Positions 8,433 through 17,177 of a DNA stretch of 28,390 nt are shown one piece after another. Source of the DNA: Clostridia bacterium. GTDB lineage: Bacteria > Bacillota_A > Clostridia > Oscillospirales > CAG-272. The translations under genes were made by a program, and so were the position numbers. Location of the stretch: positions 1 to 28,390 of the forward strand of contig JAGBRZ010000186.1 in assembly GCA_017632155.1 (NCBI GenBank), in the 5' to 3' direction. The notes beneath the pieces are model-generated. The model was not told where the DNA came from, did not search any database, and saw only the letters and a program-made list of their open reading frames with translations. Position 1 is the first letter of the stretch; every line of letters begins with the position of its first letter.

Positions 8433-8467
8433 TATTTGAGTCCTCCCGAAGGATTTGATTTTTTTTA

Positions 8468-8496
8468 ATTATATCATAATGCCATATTATTGTCAA
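8468..8496 (-). promoter_or_regulatory. Consensus SigA promoter for the PHP gene
   Basis: Minus strand: TTGACA (plus 8491-8496), 17-bp spacer, TATAAT (plus 8468-8473), with an extended -10 TGA directly before TATAAT. Both hexamers are perfect. Confidence 0.85.
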
Positions 8497-8510
8497 GTGT
8501 GTTTTTGGTA

Positions 8511-8539
8511 TTGACAAAAAAGCTAAATAATGATATAAT
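8511..8539 (+). promoter_or_regulatory. Consensus SigA promoter for the solute-binding lipoprotein
   Basis: TTGACA (8511-8516), 17-bp spacer, TATAAT (8534-8539), again with TGA before the -10. The two divergent -35 elements are only 14 bp apart, so a single bound factor could affect both. Confidence 0.87.
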
Positions 8540-8574
8540 TGGATTAAATATAAAAAACAAAGGAGTATTTCCTG

Positions 8575-10107
8575 ATGACCACAAAATTTACAATGAAGAT
8601 CACCGCCGCTTTGCTGGCGATGGTTATGCTGCTTGGTTCCTTTGTCGCTTGCGCGGAAACGAGCGGCGGAGAAAATGCAGAAACCACCGCGGCATCCACC
8701 GAGGCAGCGGCAGCAACTGATGTTGTCACTGAACCCGAGGAAACCATCGTGGGTGATGACGTTCCCGAACTTGACTTCAAGGGCGAGGAAATCATCATCC
8801 TTGGTCGAAACCGCGACTGGGTTGCCGACGAGATCCTTGTTTATGATGAAAACGGTACCATTGTTAACGATGCCGTCTACAAGAGAAATTCACTCGTTAC
8901 CGACCGTCTTGGCATCAATCTCGTTTTCCAGGGAGTCGGCGCAACTAACAGCACTGATAACTATGCGGTTCGAGATGCACTTCGCAAATATATCGATTCG
9001 GGCGCAGAGGACGTAGACCTTGTTTCAAACGCGGCTTACGTTGCCGCTTCCACTCAGGCAGAGGGACTTTACCGCAACCTTACCGATGTCGAATACCTTG
9101 ATCTTTCAAAGCCTTATTGGTCGCAGGGTCTTAACACGGCAATGGAGGTTGGCGGCGCGCAGTATCTTTGCTCGGGTGCCATCTTCCTTTCCTACTACCG
9201 CTTTATGTTCGTAACCTTCTTCAACGTTGATATGTTCAACAACGCGGGTATCGAGCTTCTTTACGATACCGTTGAAAAGGGCGAATGGACTCTTGAGCGG
9301 CAGTTCACTCTTGCCGAGCAGCTTTACAAGGATAACAACGGTAACGGTGAGACCGACGAGGGCGACTTCTTCGGCTTTATGGGCAACCACGATATGATCG
9401 GTGTTGACGGCTATTGGGCATCCTTCGAGCTTCCGATCCTCACTAAAAACGAAGATGGATACTACCAGTACAATCTCGATCTTGAACGCACCGGAAAGGC
9501 TGTTGAGCTTATCAATGACTTCTTCTGGAACAACAAGGGCGTTATGCGCGTTAATTATAAGTCCGGAGATACCGAGCAGGATGACATTGCAAAGAGCTTT
9601 GCAAATGAAGAGGCGGCAATGGTAACTCTTCGCCTTATCGAATGTGAAAATGACCTTGTCGGTATGAGCAACTACGGCATCGTTCCGCTTCCCAAGCTCG
9701 ACCTGAATCAGCAGACCAACCGTTCTGCGATCCATGACTCATTCTCTGTATATTCGCTTCCCAATTTCAGCTTCAGCGACGATGAGCTTTCAATGCTCGG
9801 CGCAGTTCTTGAGGTAATGGCTTCGCAGAGCTTCAAGACCATCACCCCCGCATACTACGAGCAGGCTCTCAAGGGCAGATACATAAACGACCCGCAGTCG
9901 GTTGCTATGCTTGATGAGATCACCCAAAACGTATGGATCGAGGCGGGAATTCTTAACTGCAACGCCATCGAGGCTCCTCACAAGACATTCAGAGATGCGA
10001 TTAAAAACAAGTATCCAAATGCAAGCTCTCTCTTCTCGCAGAAGGCGAAGATAACCCAGAGAAAGGTAAAAGATCTCAACGAGAGTCTTGAAAAGCTTCT
10101 TGGCTGA
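8575..10107 (+). CDS. Extracellular solute-binding lipoprotein (ABC-type), orphan
   Basis: 510 residues. A lipoprotein signal peptide ends in a lipobox-like FVAC with the lipidated cysteine at C26, followed by a Thr/Glu/Ala-rich linker (~27-60). The rest resembles large ABC solute-binding proteins of Bacillota (YKRNSLVTDRLGINLVFQG, a long mature domain, and a C-terminal IDDPQS-like ALKGRYINDPQSVAML). Residues 253-264 (DNNGNGETDEGD) fit an EF-hand-like calcium loop with acidic or amide ligands at positions 1, 3, 5, 7, 9 and 12; similar loops occur in sugar-binding lipoproteins. AAAGGAG precedes the start by about nine bases. No permease or ATPase gene is adjacent, so the partner transporter must be elsewhere, or the protein has a non-transport role. 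Ligand unknown. Confidence 0.82.
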   Translation: MTTKFTMKITAALLAMVMLLGSFVACAETSGGENAETTAASTEAAAATDVVTEPEETIVGDDVPELDFKGEEIIILGRNRDWVADEILVYDENGTIVNDAVYKRNSLVTDRLGINLVFQGVGATNSTDNYAVRDALRKYIDSGAEDVDLVSNAAYVAASTQAEGLYRNLTDVEYLDLSKPYWSQGLNTAMEVGGAQYLCSGAIFLSYYRFMFVTFFNVDMFNNAGIELLYDTVEKGEWTLERQFTLAEQLYKDNNGNGETDEGDFFGFMGNHDMIGVDGYWASFELPILTKNEDGYYQYNLDLERTGKAVELINDFFWNNKGVMRVNYKSGDTEQDDIAKSFANEEAAMVTLRLIECENDLVGMSNYGIVPLPKLDLNQQTNRSAIHDSFSVYSLPNFSFSDDELSMLGAVLEVMASQSFKTITPAYYEQALKGRYINDPQSVAMLDEITQNVWIEAGILNCNAIEAPHKTFRDAIKNKYPNASSLFSQKAKITQRKVKDLNESLEKLLG

Positions 10108-10121
10108 TAATTTTATAACAG

Positions 10122-10152
10122 ATCCCCGCCAAGTGATTGGCGGGGATTTTTT
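10122..10152 (+). terminator. Intrinsic terminator after the solute-binding protein
   Basis: ATCCCCGCCAA (10122-10132), loop GTGA, TTGGCGGGGAT (10137-10147), then a T-run. Strong, perfect 11-bp stem. Confidence 0.95.
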
Positions 10153-10173
10153 ATATATTTTATATTTATCCTC

Positions 10174-10202
10174 TTGATTAGGATAAAATTATATGATATA
10201 AT
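10174..10202 (+). promoter_or_regulatory. Promoter of the dut-maf-mre operon
   Basis: TTGATT (10174-10179), 17-bp spacer, TATAAT (10197-10202) with TGA immediately before the -10 (extended -10). This is the only promoter I recognise ahead of the ten-gene run that ends at 19483. Confidence 0.75.
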
Positions 10203-10244
10203 ATTAAATAACTATTCTTAAATATAATGCAGAGGTATACTCAA

Positions 10245-10691
10245 ATGAAAATAGACGTTAAAATCAAGCTCACACGCGGGGCGAAGGCGCCCGAATATGC
10301 GACGGACGGGTCGGCGGCGGTTGATATCCGCGCGGCTCTTGAGGGCGGCGAGGTTATCATTCAGCCGGGCGAGCGTGCGATGATCCCCACCGGCATTGCG
10401 ATCTCGACGGGTCGCGATGACGTTGTTGCGGTAATGGCGGGCAGAAGCGGACTTGGCGCAAAGCACGGCATCACTCTTGCAAACGGAATCGGAATCATCG
10501 ACTCTGATTACCGCGGTGAGCTTCGCGCGACACTTATCAACAATGGCAACGAGCCCTTCAAGGTATGTGACGGCGATCGCATCGCACAGCTTATGTTTAT
10601 GCCCGTTATGCAGGCTGCCTTCATCGAGGCGGACGAGCTTGACGAAACCGAGCGCGGCACGGGCGGATTCGGCTCGACGGGGGTGAACTGA
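10245..10691 (+). CDS. dut: dUTP diphosphatase (dUTPase)
   Basis: About 148 residues, normal for trimeric dUTPases that hydrolyse dUTP to dUMP and diphosphate, keeping uracil out of DNA. All five conserved motifs are visible: AAVDIRA, AGRSGLG, GIIDSDYRGEL, GDRIAQLMF and the C-terminal RGTGGFGSTG. The start at 10245 is preferred because AGAGG precedes it by nine bases; an ATG six codons earlier (10227) contains that AGAGG within its own coding sequence. The gene opens the operon and its stop is one base from the maf start. Confidence 0.95.
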   Translation: MKIDVKIKLTRGAKAPEYATDGSAAVDIRAALEGGEVIIQPGERAMIPTGIAISTGRDDVVAVMAGRSGLGAKHGITLANGIGIIDSDYRGELRATLINNGNEPFKVCDGDRIAQLMFMPVMQAAFIEADELDETERGTGGFGSTGVN

Positions 10692-10692
10692 T

Positions 10693-11280
10693 ATGAAGCT
10701 CATTCTTGCCTCGCAGTCGTCGAGAAGAAAAGAAATACTTGAGAGTGTTGGGCTCAAGTTTGATATTATGCCCGTCGATGCGGACGAAAGCCTCCCCGAG
10801 GGTATCGAGGGTGCGGATGCGGTTACAATGCTTGCCCGCCGCAAGGCAAAGGCACTTGCGGAATCTCACCCCGAGCTCTCGGACTCGATCATCCTTGCCG
10901 CCGACACACTTGTTGAGTGCTTTGGCGAGATCCTCGGAAAACCAACCGACAAAGAAGACGCGCGCAGAATGCTGACAATGCTCTGCGGCTGCGGAAGTGC
11001 CGTTCACACGGGCATCTGCATTGGATACAAGGGCAAATTTGCCACATGGGTTGAAACGGCTTACGTTACCTTTGAGGATATGAGCCGCGAGGAGATCGAG
11101 GATTATATTTCAACCGACGAGCCTTATGATAAAGCCGGCGGATACGCGGTTCAGGGACGCGCGGCACTTTATATTGCGGGCGTCACGGGCGATTGGTATT
11201 CTGTTGTTGGACTGCCCATTCACGCGGTCAAGACTCTTCTCGAGGAAGAGTTCGGAATACTCATTAAACACATAGATTAA
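10693..11280 (+). CDS. maf: Maf-family nucleoside triphosphate pyrophosphatase
   Basis: 195 residues, the family's usual size. It starts with the signature LILASQSSRRKEIL and carries ILAADTLVECFGEILGKP and YDKAGGYAVQG, the conserved Maf blocks containing the catalytic aspartate and substrate-binding residues. Maf proteins hydrolyse non-canonical or modified nucleotides (dTTP/UTP and related substrates, depending on subgroup) and are historically tied to septum formation. The start is one base after the dut stop. Pairing with dut makes a nucleotide-sanitation couple, followed directly by the cell-shape genes, a known neighbourhood for maf in Bacillota, although radC, often found between them, is absent here. 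Confidence 0.95.
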   Translation: MKLILASQSSRRKEILESVGLKFDIMPVDADESLPEGIEGADAVTMLARRKAKALAESHPELSDSIILAADTLVECFGEILGKPTDKEDARRMLTMLCGCGSAVHTGICIGYKGKFATWVETAYVTFEDMSREEIEDYISTDEPYDKAGGYAVQGRAALYIAGVTGDWYSVVGLPIHAVKTLLEEEFGILIKHID

Positions 11281-11292
11281 CGGAGAAAAAAG

Positions 11293-12294
11293 ATGTCAAA
11301 ACATCTGGGAATCGACCTGGGTACGGCAAATACCCTGGTCTATATGAAGGGAAAGGGAATAGTTTTGCGCGAGCCGTCGGTTGTGGCGGTCGATCAGGTG
11401 CGCAAGAAGGTCGTTGCCGTTGGCAGCGAGGCAAAGCGTATGATAGGCAAAACTCCCGGCAATATAGTAGCACAAAGACCGCTCAAGGACGGCGTTATTG
11501 CGGATTTCGACAAGACCGCTGCGATGCTTCACTCCTTTTTCGGCAAGGTCTCGGCGGGCGGAGTGCTCTCGCGCCCCACGGTTATGATCTGCATACCCTA
11601 TGGAGTTACCGAGGTTGAGCGCCGTGCCGTTGAGGATGCAACCTTTGAGGCGGGCGCAAAGAGCGTTGCGCTGATCGAAGAGCCCATTGCATCCGCGATC
11701 GGCTCGGGACTCAAGATCGCTGGCGCACGCGGATCGATGATCGTTGATATCGGTGGCGGAACGACCGAGGTTGCCGTCATCAGCCTTGGCGGAATCGTAA
11801 TTTCGCATTCTCTCCGCACGGCGGGCAACGTGCTCGACGAGTCGATCGTGCAGTATATGAAGCGTGAGCACAAGATACTCATCGGCGACGGCACGGCAGA
11901 GGCGCTGAAAAAGGATATTGGCTCTGTGCACCCCTCGATGGATCGCGGCGAGCGCGAGATCAGGGGAAGAAACCTCCGCACGGGTCTGCCCGCGGTTATG
12001 ACAGTCACCTCGGCGCAGGTCAGAGAAGCAATGCGCGAGGGGGTCGATCAGATCATAGATACGATAAGAATGGCGCTTGAAAGCACTCCCCCCGAGCTTT
12101 CTGCCGATATTTTCGATTTCGGAATAATGCTTGCGGGAGGCGGTGCGCTTCTCGGAGGTCTGCCCGCGCTTATCACAGAGCGCACGGGCGTTCGCGTCAC
12201 GGTTGCAAAAAGACCGCTTGACAGCGTTGCTCTCGGCATCGGTCGCGTTATCGAGGGTAATTACAGCGGTGTTGCAAAATACCGCGCAAGATAA
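11293..12294 (+). CDS. mreB: Rod-shape-determining actin homologue MreB
   Basis: 333 residues, full length. Actin-fold nucleotide motifs are visible: phosphate-1 GIDLGTANT at the N terminus, phosphate-2 VDIGGGTTEVAV in the middle and the adenosine motif LAGGGALLGGLP near the C terminus, plus EEPIASAIGSGL. MreB polymerises under the membrane and directs the elongasome. GGAGAAAAAAG lies just before the ATG. It is followed by mreC after 20 bp and is part of the dut-led operon. Confidence 0.97.
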   Translation: MSKHLGIDLGTANTLVYMKGKGIVLREPSVVAVDQVRKKVVAVGSEAKRMIGKTPGNIVAQRPLKDGVIADFDKTAAMLHSFFGKVSAGGVLSRPTVMICIPYGVTEVERRAVEDATFEAGAKSVALIEEPIASAIGSGLKIAGARGSMIVDIGGGTTEVAVISLGGIVISHSLRTAGNVLDESIVQYMKREHKILIGDGTAEALKKDIGSVHPSMDRGEREIRGRNLRTGLPAVMTVTSAQVREAMREGVDQIIDTIRMALESTPPELSADIFDFGIMLAGGGALLGGLPALITERTGVRVTVAKRPLDSVALGIGRVIEGNYSGVAKYRAR

Positions 12295-12314
12295 AGGATT
12301 TGAAGGATTAGGAT

Positions 12315-13172
12315 ATGGGATTCATTCTGAAGCTTTTTAAGAGCAGATTTTTCATAATATCGCTCGCTGTTGCTCTGCTTTTGTCGATCGTGCCGGGAGT
12401 TCTCTGCGCGATGGGGCAGGGTTCCTATATCCGTTCCGCTATCATAACGGTAGCAAGCCCCTTCGGGTGGGCTTTTACCAAGGTTGGCGAGGGTATTTCG
12501 GGCTTTTCGCTTTATTTCAGAACGCTTGAAGATCTGCGCGATGAAAATGCTGCTCTGCGGGCAGAGCTTGAGGGCTACAAGAGCTTGGTCTACAATGCCG
12601 AGTTGATTGGCGAGGAGAACGATTTTCTCTCTCAATATCTTGGCATCAAGGAGGAGCACGTGGATTTCCTTTTTGAAAACGCCACCGTTGTCGGACGCGA
12701 GGCGACGAATTACCGCACTGTGGTCACCCTTTCAAAGGGCAGCCTGCACGGTATCAAGGTCAATATGCCCGTGATAACAGAAGAGGGACTTATCGGTCAT
12801 ATCACAGAGGTTGGTTCCACCTGGTCAAAGGCGGAGATATTGACCGAATCATCTTCAGCTGTCGGCGCATATATTGAGCGTTCGGGCGTTATCGGAGTGG
12901 TTGAGGGAACTTATGAGCTTCGCACTGAGGGACTTTGCAGAATGGTCTATATCGAAGCGGATTCGGATATCCGTGTCGGTGACAAGGTTCTTTCCTCGGG
13001 CATTGGTGAGGTGTATCCCAGAGGCCTGCTTATCGGCAAGGTCATAGAGATCAGCGTTGACGAGCGCACAAGAACGCTTGTTGCAACCGTCGAGCCCGCG
13101 GCAGATCTTGAATCGATCTCAAAGGTTATGATCATAACCGAATATGAGATCACGTCCGAGCGGGGAGAATGA
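12315..13172 (+). CDS. mreC: Rod-shape-determining protein MreC
   Basis: 285 residues. A short cytoplasmic N terminus is followed by one membrane segment (~12-33), then a predicted coiled coil (LRDENAALRAELEGYKSLV), then the extracellular beta domain with TVVGREATNYRTVVTLSKGS, MPVITEEGLIGHI and the tail DLESISKVMIITEYE. MreC links MreB to PBP2 and RodA outside the membrane. The start follows GGATTAGGAT; the stop is one base from mreD. Confidence 0.96.
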   Translation: MGFILKLFKSRFFIISLAVALLLSIVPGVLCAMGQGSYIRSAIITVASPFGWAFTKVGEGISGFSLYFRTLEDLRDENAALRAELEGYKSLVYNAELIGEENDFLSQYLGIKEEHVDFLFENATVVGREATNYRTVVTLSKGSLHGIKVNMPVITEEGLIGHITEVGSTWSKAEILTESSSAVGAYIERSGVIGVVEGTYELRTEGLCRMVYIEADSDIRVGDKVLSSGIGEVYPRGLLIGKVIEISVDERTRTLVATVEPAADLESISKVMIITEYEITSERGE

Positions 13173-13173
13173 T

Positions 13174-13728
13174 ATGGAATTCAAGGAACAAAAGCGGCAA
13201 GAATTTTTCTCCTCGCAAAACATTGGCAAAATACTGCTTTTCACTATACTTGTCTTCTTTTCGGGAGTTCTGCAAAGCTCGCTTTTTCCCGCGCTTTCGA
13301 TGCTTCCCGCATCGCCCGATCTTGTTTTGATCGCCGTTATCGGACTTGCGGTTTATGACGGGGAGAGAAGCGGAGCGGTTGCGGGCATTGGCGGCGGAGT
13401 CCTCCTTGAGGCGCTTGGCGGCGGCGCGAATATTTTGCTTATGCCGCTCTTTTATATGCTTTGCGGCTATATTTTCGGCATAGTCAGCCGTGTTTTTCTC
13501 AACAGAAACTTTATTTCCTGGCTCCTTTATATACTTATCGGAACTGCTCTGCGCGGCACACTCAGTCTTCTGCATTTGATGCTTACCGAGGTTGACATAA
13601 ATATCTATCTGATATTCACCGAGGTAATAATCCCCGAGTATTTTGTCACTCTTGTCTGCGCCGTGCCGATGTATTTCCTTGTCAGAGCCACATCGCGACC
13701 CTTCCATAAGAAGATCGAAATGGAATAA
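13174..13728 (+). CDS. mreD: Rod-shape-determining membrane protein MreD
   Basis: About 184 residues with five or six hydrophobic segments, including the N-terminal SGVLQSSLFPALSMLPASPD region characteristic of MreD and the GAVAGIGGGVLLEALGGGAN block. The ATG at 13174 follows GGGGAG and sits one base after the mreC stop. A longer reading from 13144 would overlap mreC and has no better start. Integral membrane component of the elongasome. Confidence 0.92.
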   Translation: MEFKEQKRQEFFSSQNIGKILLFTILVFFSGVLQSSLFPALSMLPASPDLVLIAVIGLAVYDGERSGAVAGIGGGVLLEALGGGANILLMPLFYMLCGYIFGIVSRVFLNRNFISWLLYILIGTALRGTLSLLHLMLTEVDINIYLIFTEVIIPEYFVTLVCAVPMYFLVRATSRPFHKKIEME

Positions 13729-13735
13729 TATTCAG

Positions 13736-15889
13736 ATGAACGATAATAAACAAAAAGAATTGCAGACAGAGGTCGAGGGATACGGACGAAGCGATTATCT
13801 TTACCGATACATCATAATCTCCGCTTTCTTTGTACTGATCTGCACAGTCTATGTCTTTTCGGCATTCAGGATCCAAAGCCTTTACGGCGGTGCGGATACC
13901 GAGGTGGACAACGGATATACCGAGCGCTACGTGACGCTCTCCGCGGTGCGCGGCGAGATTTTTGACACAAGCGGAAATATTCTTGTAAGTAACGAATACA
14001 TTTATTCGCTGATATACGACTATTCGGCAATGCGAAAGACCTATTCCGAGCAAAATGAGGACATTATCACCGTGCTTCGTCTGCTCAAAGGTACAGATTT
14101 TCGCACAGAAAGCCAATGCCCTTTTAAGGGGGAATATCCGGATATAACCTTTGACGTTGACATTCTCAAAAGCTCCACGGTAAAGGCAAGGCTTGCGCGC
14201 ATTATAGGTGAGCTTTCTTTGGCGGAGGATGCGCCCGCCGCAGAGATAGCAAAGGCTATTGCGAAAAAATACGTTATGCTCGATGCCTCGGGTGAGCCGA
14301 AATATACCGCAGATGAAATGTCGGAGCTCATTCGCGTCCGCTATGAGATGGACGCCATTCGCTTTTCTGCAGTTGAGCCGTATATTTTTGCCGAGGGTAT
14401 TGATATGGCGATCGTAACCGCCGTTCGCGAGCTTAATCTTCGCGGCGTCGATCTGAAGGTCGATTATTCAAGAAAATATCATTATCCGGGTTATGCCTCC
14501 CACATTCTCGGCAGAATCAGCCGCATTCTTGCGGAGGACGCCGAATACTATTCCTCTCTCGGCTATCCGATGACGGCAAAGGTCGGCATCAGCGGCTGTG
14601 AGCTTGCTTTTGAGGAATATCTTCACGGTACCGACGGCAAGATGAAGATCGTGGAGGATGAAAACGGTCATATCGTCAGCCGTGAGGTGGTCAAAGAACC
14701 CATTGCGGGAAAGGACGTTTACCTTACGATAGACATTATGCTGCAGATAGCGGCAGAGGATGCACTTGCAGACAATATTAAACGCGTCATTGATAAAGCC
14801 GCCGCCACGGCGGGCGATCTTGACGGCGAGGATTGTGATGCTGGCGCGATAGTGGTTCAGTCCGCGGAAGGCGGAGCGATACTTGCAATGGGATCGTATC
14901 CCACCTATGACCTTGCAACCTTCAACCGCGATTTTGCGGAGCTTGTCAATGATCCGCGAAGCGTTTATACAAACCGCGCGCTGATGGGACAGTACCGCCC
15001 CGGATCGACGGCAAAGATCGGCACGTCCGTTGCGGCGCTTGCCGAGCCCCTTTATATCGACAGCGCGCTCTTTACAAGCTCGTCAAAGATAAATACCAAG
15101 GGTATTTATACCTATTATGACGACTATCAGCCCGAATGCTGGGTATATACAGATTATCACACCTCCCACGGTTCGATTAATTTGTCAAAGGCACTCGGAG
15201 TTTCCTGCAACTATTTCTATTATGAGCTTGGCAGGATAATGGGAATTGACAGAATAAACAAGTATTTCAAGATCTTTGGCATGGGTCAGCCCACGGGCAT
15301 CGAGCTTGCCGAAAACGTCGGCGTTCTCGGAAACGCGGCGTACAAGCAAACGCTCAATATCCCAATCTCCGACCGCGTATGGATGCCGGGTGACACTCTG
15401 CGAACCGCGATCGGAGTTGGATACAGCGAGCACACTCCGCTTCAGATATCGAATTACGTTTCGATGATAGTAAACGGCGGCACGCGCTATGCCGCGCATC
15501 TGCTCAAAGAGGTGCGAAGCTTTTCGGGCGAGGTCATCTTTACCCGCGAGCCCGAGGTGAAGGCGGAGGTCGAAATAACAAATTCGGCGTATAATGCCAT
15601 TATCGAGGGTATGCAGGGGTCGCTCACGTCCTCCGCAGATCTGAGAAGCTCCTTTGGTGATTTCCCCGCCGAGATCGGCGCGGGCGGCAAAACGGGAACG
15701 GCGCAGACCTTCTCAACCGCGAGCAACAATGCTGTTTTCGTCACGTTTGCTCCCCTCAAGGAGCCCGAGATCGTCATTGCCTGCGTTCTTGAACGCGGCG
15801 CGCACGGATATAACGCCTCCTGGGCGGCAAGGGACGTGCTTGACCGCTATTTTGGACTTGTTACAGAGGAAACAAATCCCACAGAATAA
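13736..15889 (+). CDS. mrdA: Class B penicillin-binding protein 2 (elongation transpeptidase)
   Basis: About 717 residues from the ATG at 13736. A single N-terminal membrane anchor (~27-48) precedes the PBP dimerisation region (VRGEIFDTSGNILVSNEYIY) and the transpeptidase domain. The three catalytic motifs are S424-T-A-K427 in YRPGSTAKIG, S490-C-N492 in GVSCNYFYYELG and K652-T-G654 in GGKTGTAQT. SCN, rather than SSN, is a variant of the second motif. The protein cross-links peptidoglycan during side-wall growth and partners with MreBCD and RodA, which is not in the window. The gap to mreD is 7 bp and the ribosome binding site is weak, so translation may depend on coupling. The nonstandard reading starting at 13643 inside mreD is not favoured. 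Confidence 0.94.
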   Translation: MNDNKQKELQTEVEGYGRSDYLYRYIIISAFFVLICTVYVFSAFRIQSLYGGADTEVDNGYTERYVTLSAVRGEIFDTSGNILVSNEYIYSLIYDYSAMRKTYSEQNEDIITVLRLLKGTDFRTESQCPFKGEYPDITFDVDILKSSTVKARLARIIGELSLAEDAPAAEIAKAIAKKYVMLDASGEPKYTADEMSELIRVRYEMDAIRFSAVEPYIFAEGIDMAIVTAVRELNLRGVDLKVDYSRKYHYPGYASHILGRISRILAEDAEYYSSLGYPMTAKVGISGCELAFEEYLHGTDGKMKIVEDENGHIVSREVVKEPIAGKDVYLTIDIMLQIAAEDALADNIKRVIDKAAATAGDLDGEDCDAGAIVVQSAEGGAILAMGSYPTYDLATFNRDFAELVNDPRSVYTNRALMGQYRPGSTAKIGTSVAALAEPLYIDSALFTSSSKINTKGIYTYYDDYQPECWVYTDYHTSHGSINLSKALGVSCNYFYYELGRIMGIDRINKYFKIFGMGQPTGIELAENVGVLGNAAYKQTLNIPISDRVWMPGDTLRTAIGVGYSEHTPLQISNYVSMIVNGGTRYAAHLLKEVRSFSGEVIFTREPEVKAEVEITNSAYNAIIEGMQGSLTSSADLRSSFGDFPAEIGAGGKTGTAQTFSTASNNAVFVTFAPLKEPEIVIACVLERGAHGYNASWAARDVLDRYFGLVTEETNPTE

Positions 15890-15907
15890 ACTTTGAAGAG
15901 AATTATA

Positions 15908-16792
15908 ATGAACACAAAACGCAAATTACCGCGCGTTGCCGCTTTGCATGATCTTTCGTGCTTCGGCAGATGCGCGCTTACAGTCATCATTCCTGCACTT
16001 TCTGCATCGGGAATACAAACGATCCCCGTGCCGACGGCACTTCTTTCTACCCATACGGGTGGATTTACAAATATGCATTTCCGCGATCTTGATGATTCGA
16101 TAGGTGATATTGCCCGTCATTTCGGCGAGCTTGGGCTTGATTTTGACGCGATCTACACAGGCTTCCTCGGAAGCGAGCGTCAGGTCAGAACCGTCGAGGA
16201 TTTCATCGACCGTACTGCGGATGAGAACACGCTGATATTTGTCGATCCCGTTATGGGTGACGATGGAAAGCTTTATTCTGCTTGCTTCCCCGAGCTTGTT
16301 GCCGAAATGCGCCGCCTTTGCGCCCGCGCGGATATAATCACGCCGAATCTCACCGAGGCGTGTCTTATGACGGATACTGCATATCCGGATCTGACGGAGC
16401 TTTCAGAAAAAGAAGCTGAAACCGCAATTGGATATATTGCAGAAAAGATAAAGTCCTTCACCGATGCCGAATGCATTATCACGGGCATTCATTTCAAGGA
16501 CGGCGTTGGCACCTATTGCCTTGGAAAAATGCATTCCGAGCGCGCAAGACGAAACGATTATCCCGGCACGGGCGATCTTTTTGCCTCGGTTATGCTTGCG
16601 TATATCCTCAAGTCGGGCAAGCCGCTTGACAAAGAAATATTGCAAAAGAGCGCGGAATATGCCTCGCGCTTCACCGCAGAGGTAATTGACTATTCTCTCG
16701 AATACGGCGATGACGAACCCCGCCGCGACGGAGTTTTGCTTGAGGGATGCCTTGGCAGGCTGGTTGCGGATATGGATGCTATTGAGGTATAA
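15908..16792 (+). CDS. pdxY: Pyridoxal/pyridoxamine kinase-like protein (ribokinase superfamily)
   Basis: About 294 residues. N-terminal VAALHDLSCFGRCALTVIIP and VPTALLSTHTGGF match the PdxK/PdxY group; FVDPVMGDDGKLY, ITPNLTEA and the C-terminal NDYPGTGDLFASVMLAYIL supply the ribokinase-fold nucleotide site with the catalytic Asp in GTGD. Expected activity is ATP-dependent phosphorylation of pyridoxal-type vitamers to give PLP in the cytoplasm. The ATG at 15908 has GAAGAG seven bases upstream; a TTG at 15893 would add five residues. It follows mrdA with an 18-bp gap and has no obvious functional tie to it. Substrate specificity within the superfamily is inferred. Confidence 0.85.
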   Translation: MNTKRKLPRVAALHDLSCFGRCALTVIIPALSASGIQTIPVPTALLSTHTGGFTNMHFRDLDDSIGDIARHFGELGLDFDAIYTGFLGSERQVRTVEDFIDRTADENTLIFVDPVMGDDGKLYSACFPELVAEMRRLCARADIITPNLTEACLMTDTAYPDLTELSEKEAETAIGYIAEKIKSFTDAECIITGIHFKDGVGTYCLGKMHSERARRNDYPGTGDLFASVMLAYILKSGKPLDKEILQKSAEYASRFTAEVIDYSLEYGDDEPRRDGVLLEGCLGRLVADMDAIEV

Positions 16793-16795
16793 GGA

Positions 16796-17176
16796 ATGGA
16801 TTTGTTTGGGATTTCTTTTGCACTATTCCTCATCATGTTTTTGCTGACATCCTTTTGCACCGGTGCGGTTTTTGTATTTGTAATTATTTATATTATAAAA
16901 CAAAAATCAAAGAACGATAACGCTCCGCGAGTGACTATTGAGGCAAAGGTCGTTGACAAGAGAACGGTATCTCATCGTCATCATAACCATAACAATCATT
17001 TTTCGCACAGGCATTATTATCATTATGTAAGTTTTGAACTCTCGGACGGGCAGAGAACAGAGCTTTGCGTAAATAGAATCGACTTTGATTCGCTTTGCGT
17101 TGCCGATGAGGGTATGCTTACTCTGCAAGGCACACGGTTCATTTCATTCGTGAAAAACAGCGAGGTGGCACACTGA
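16796..17176 (+). CDS. DUF2500-type membrane protein with histidine-rich loop
   Basis: 126 residues. One N-terminal membrane segment (~8-34) is followed by a domain reading VTIEAKVVDKRTVSH, YHYVSFELSDGQRTELCV and GMLTLQGTRFISF, the pattern I associate with DUF2500 proteins. Between the two conserved strands lies an unusual stretch, residues 60-76, with eight histidines (H60, 62, 63, 65, 68, 71, 73, 76), where family members usually have a short variable linker. It could bind a metal such as Zn, Ni or Cu. The gap to pdxY is 3 bp and the next gene follows after 1 bp, so it is firmly in the operon. Function unknown. Confidence 0.75.
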   Translation: MDLFGISFALFLIMFLLTSFCTGAVFVFVIIYIIKQKSKNDNAPRVTIEAKVVDKRTVSHRHHNHNNHFSHRHYYHYVSFELSDGQRTELCVNRIDFDSLCVADEGMLTLQGTRFISFVKNSEVAH

Positions 17177-17177
17177 T

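Noticed and set aside
10227..10244. Alternative dut start at 10227
   Set aside because: The six extra codons contain the ribosome binding site AGAGG for the ATG at 10245, and the dUTPase fold needs no extension.
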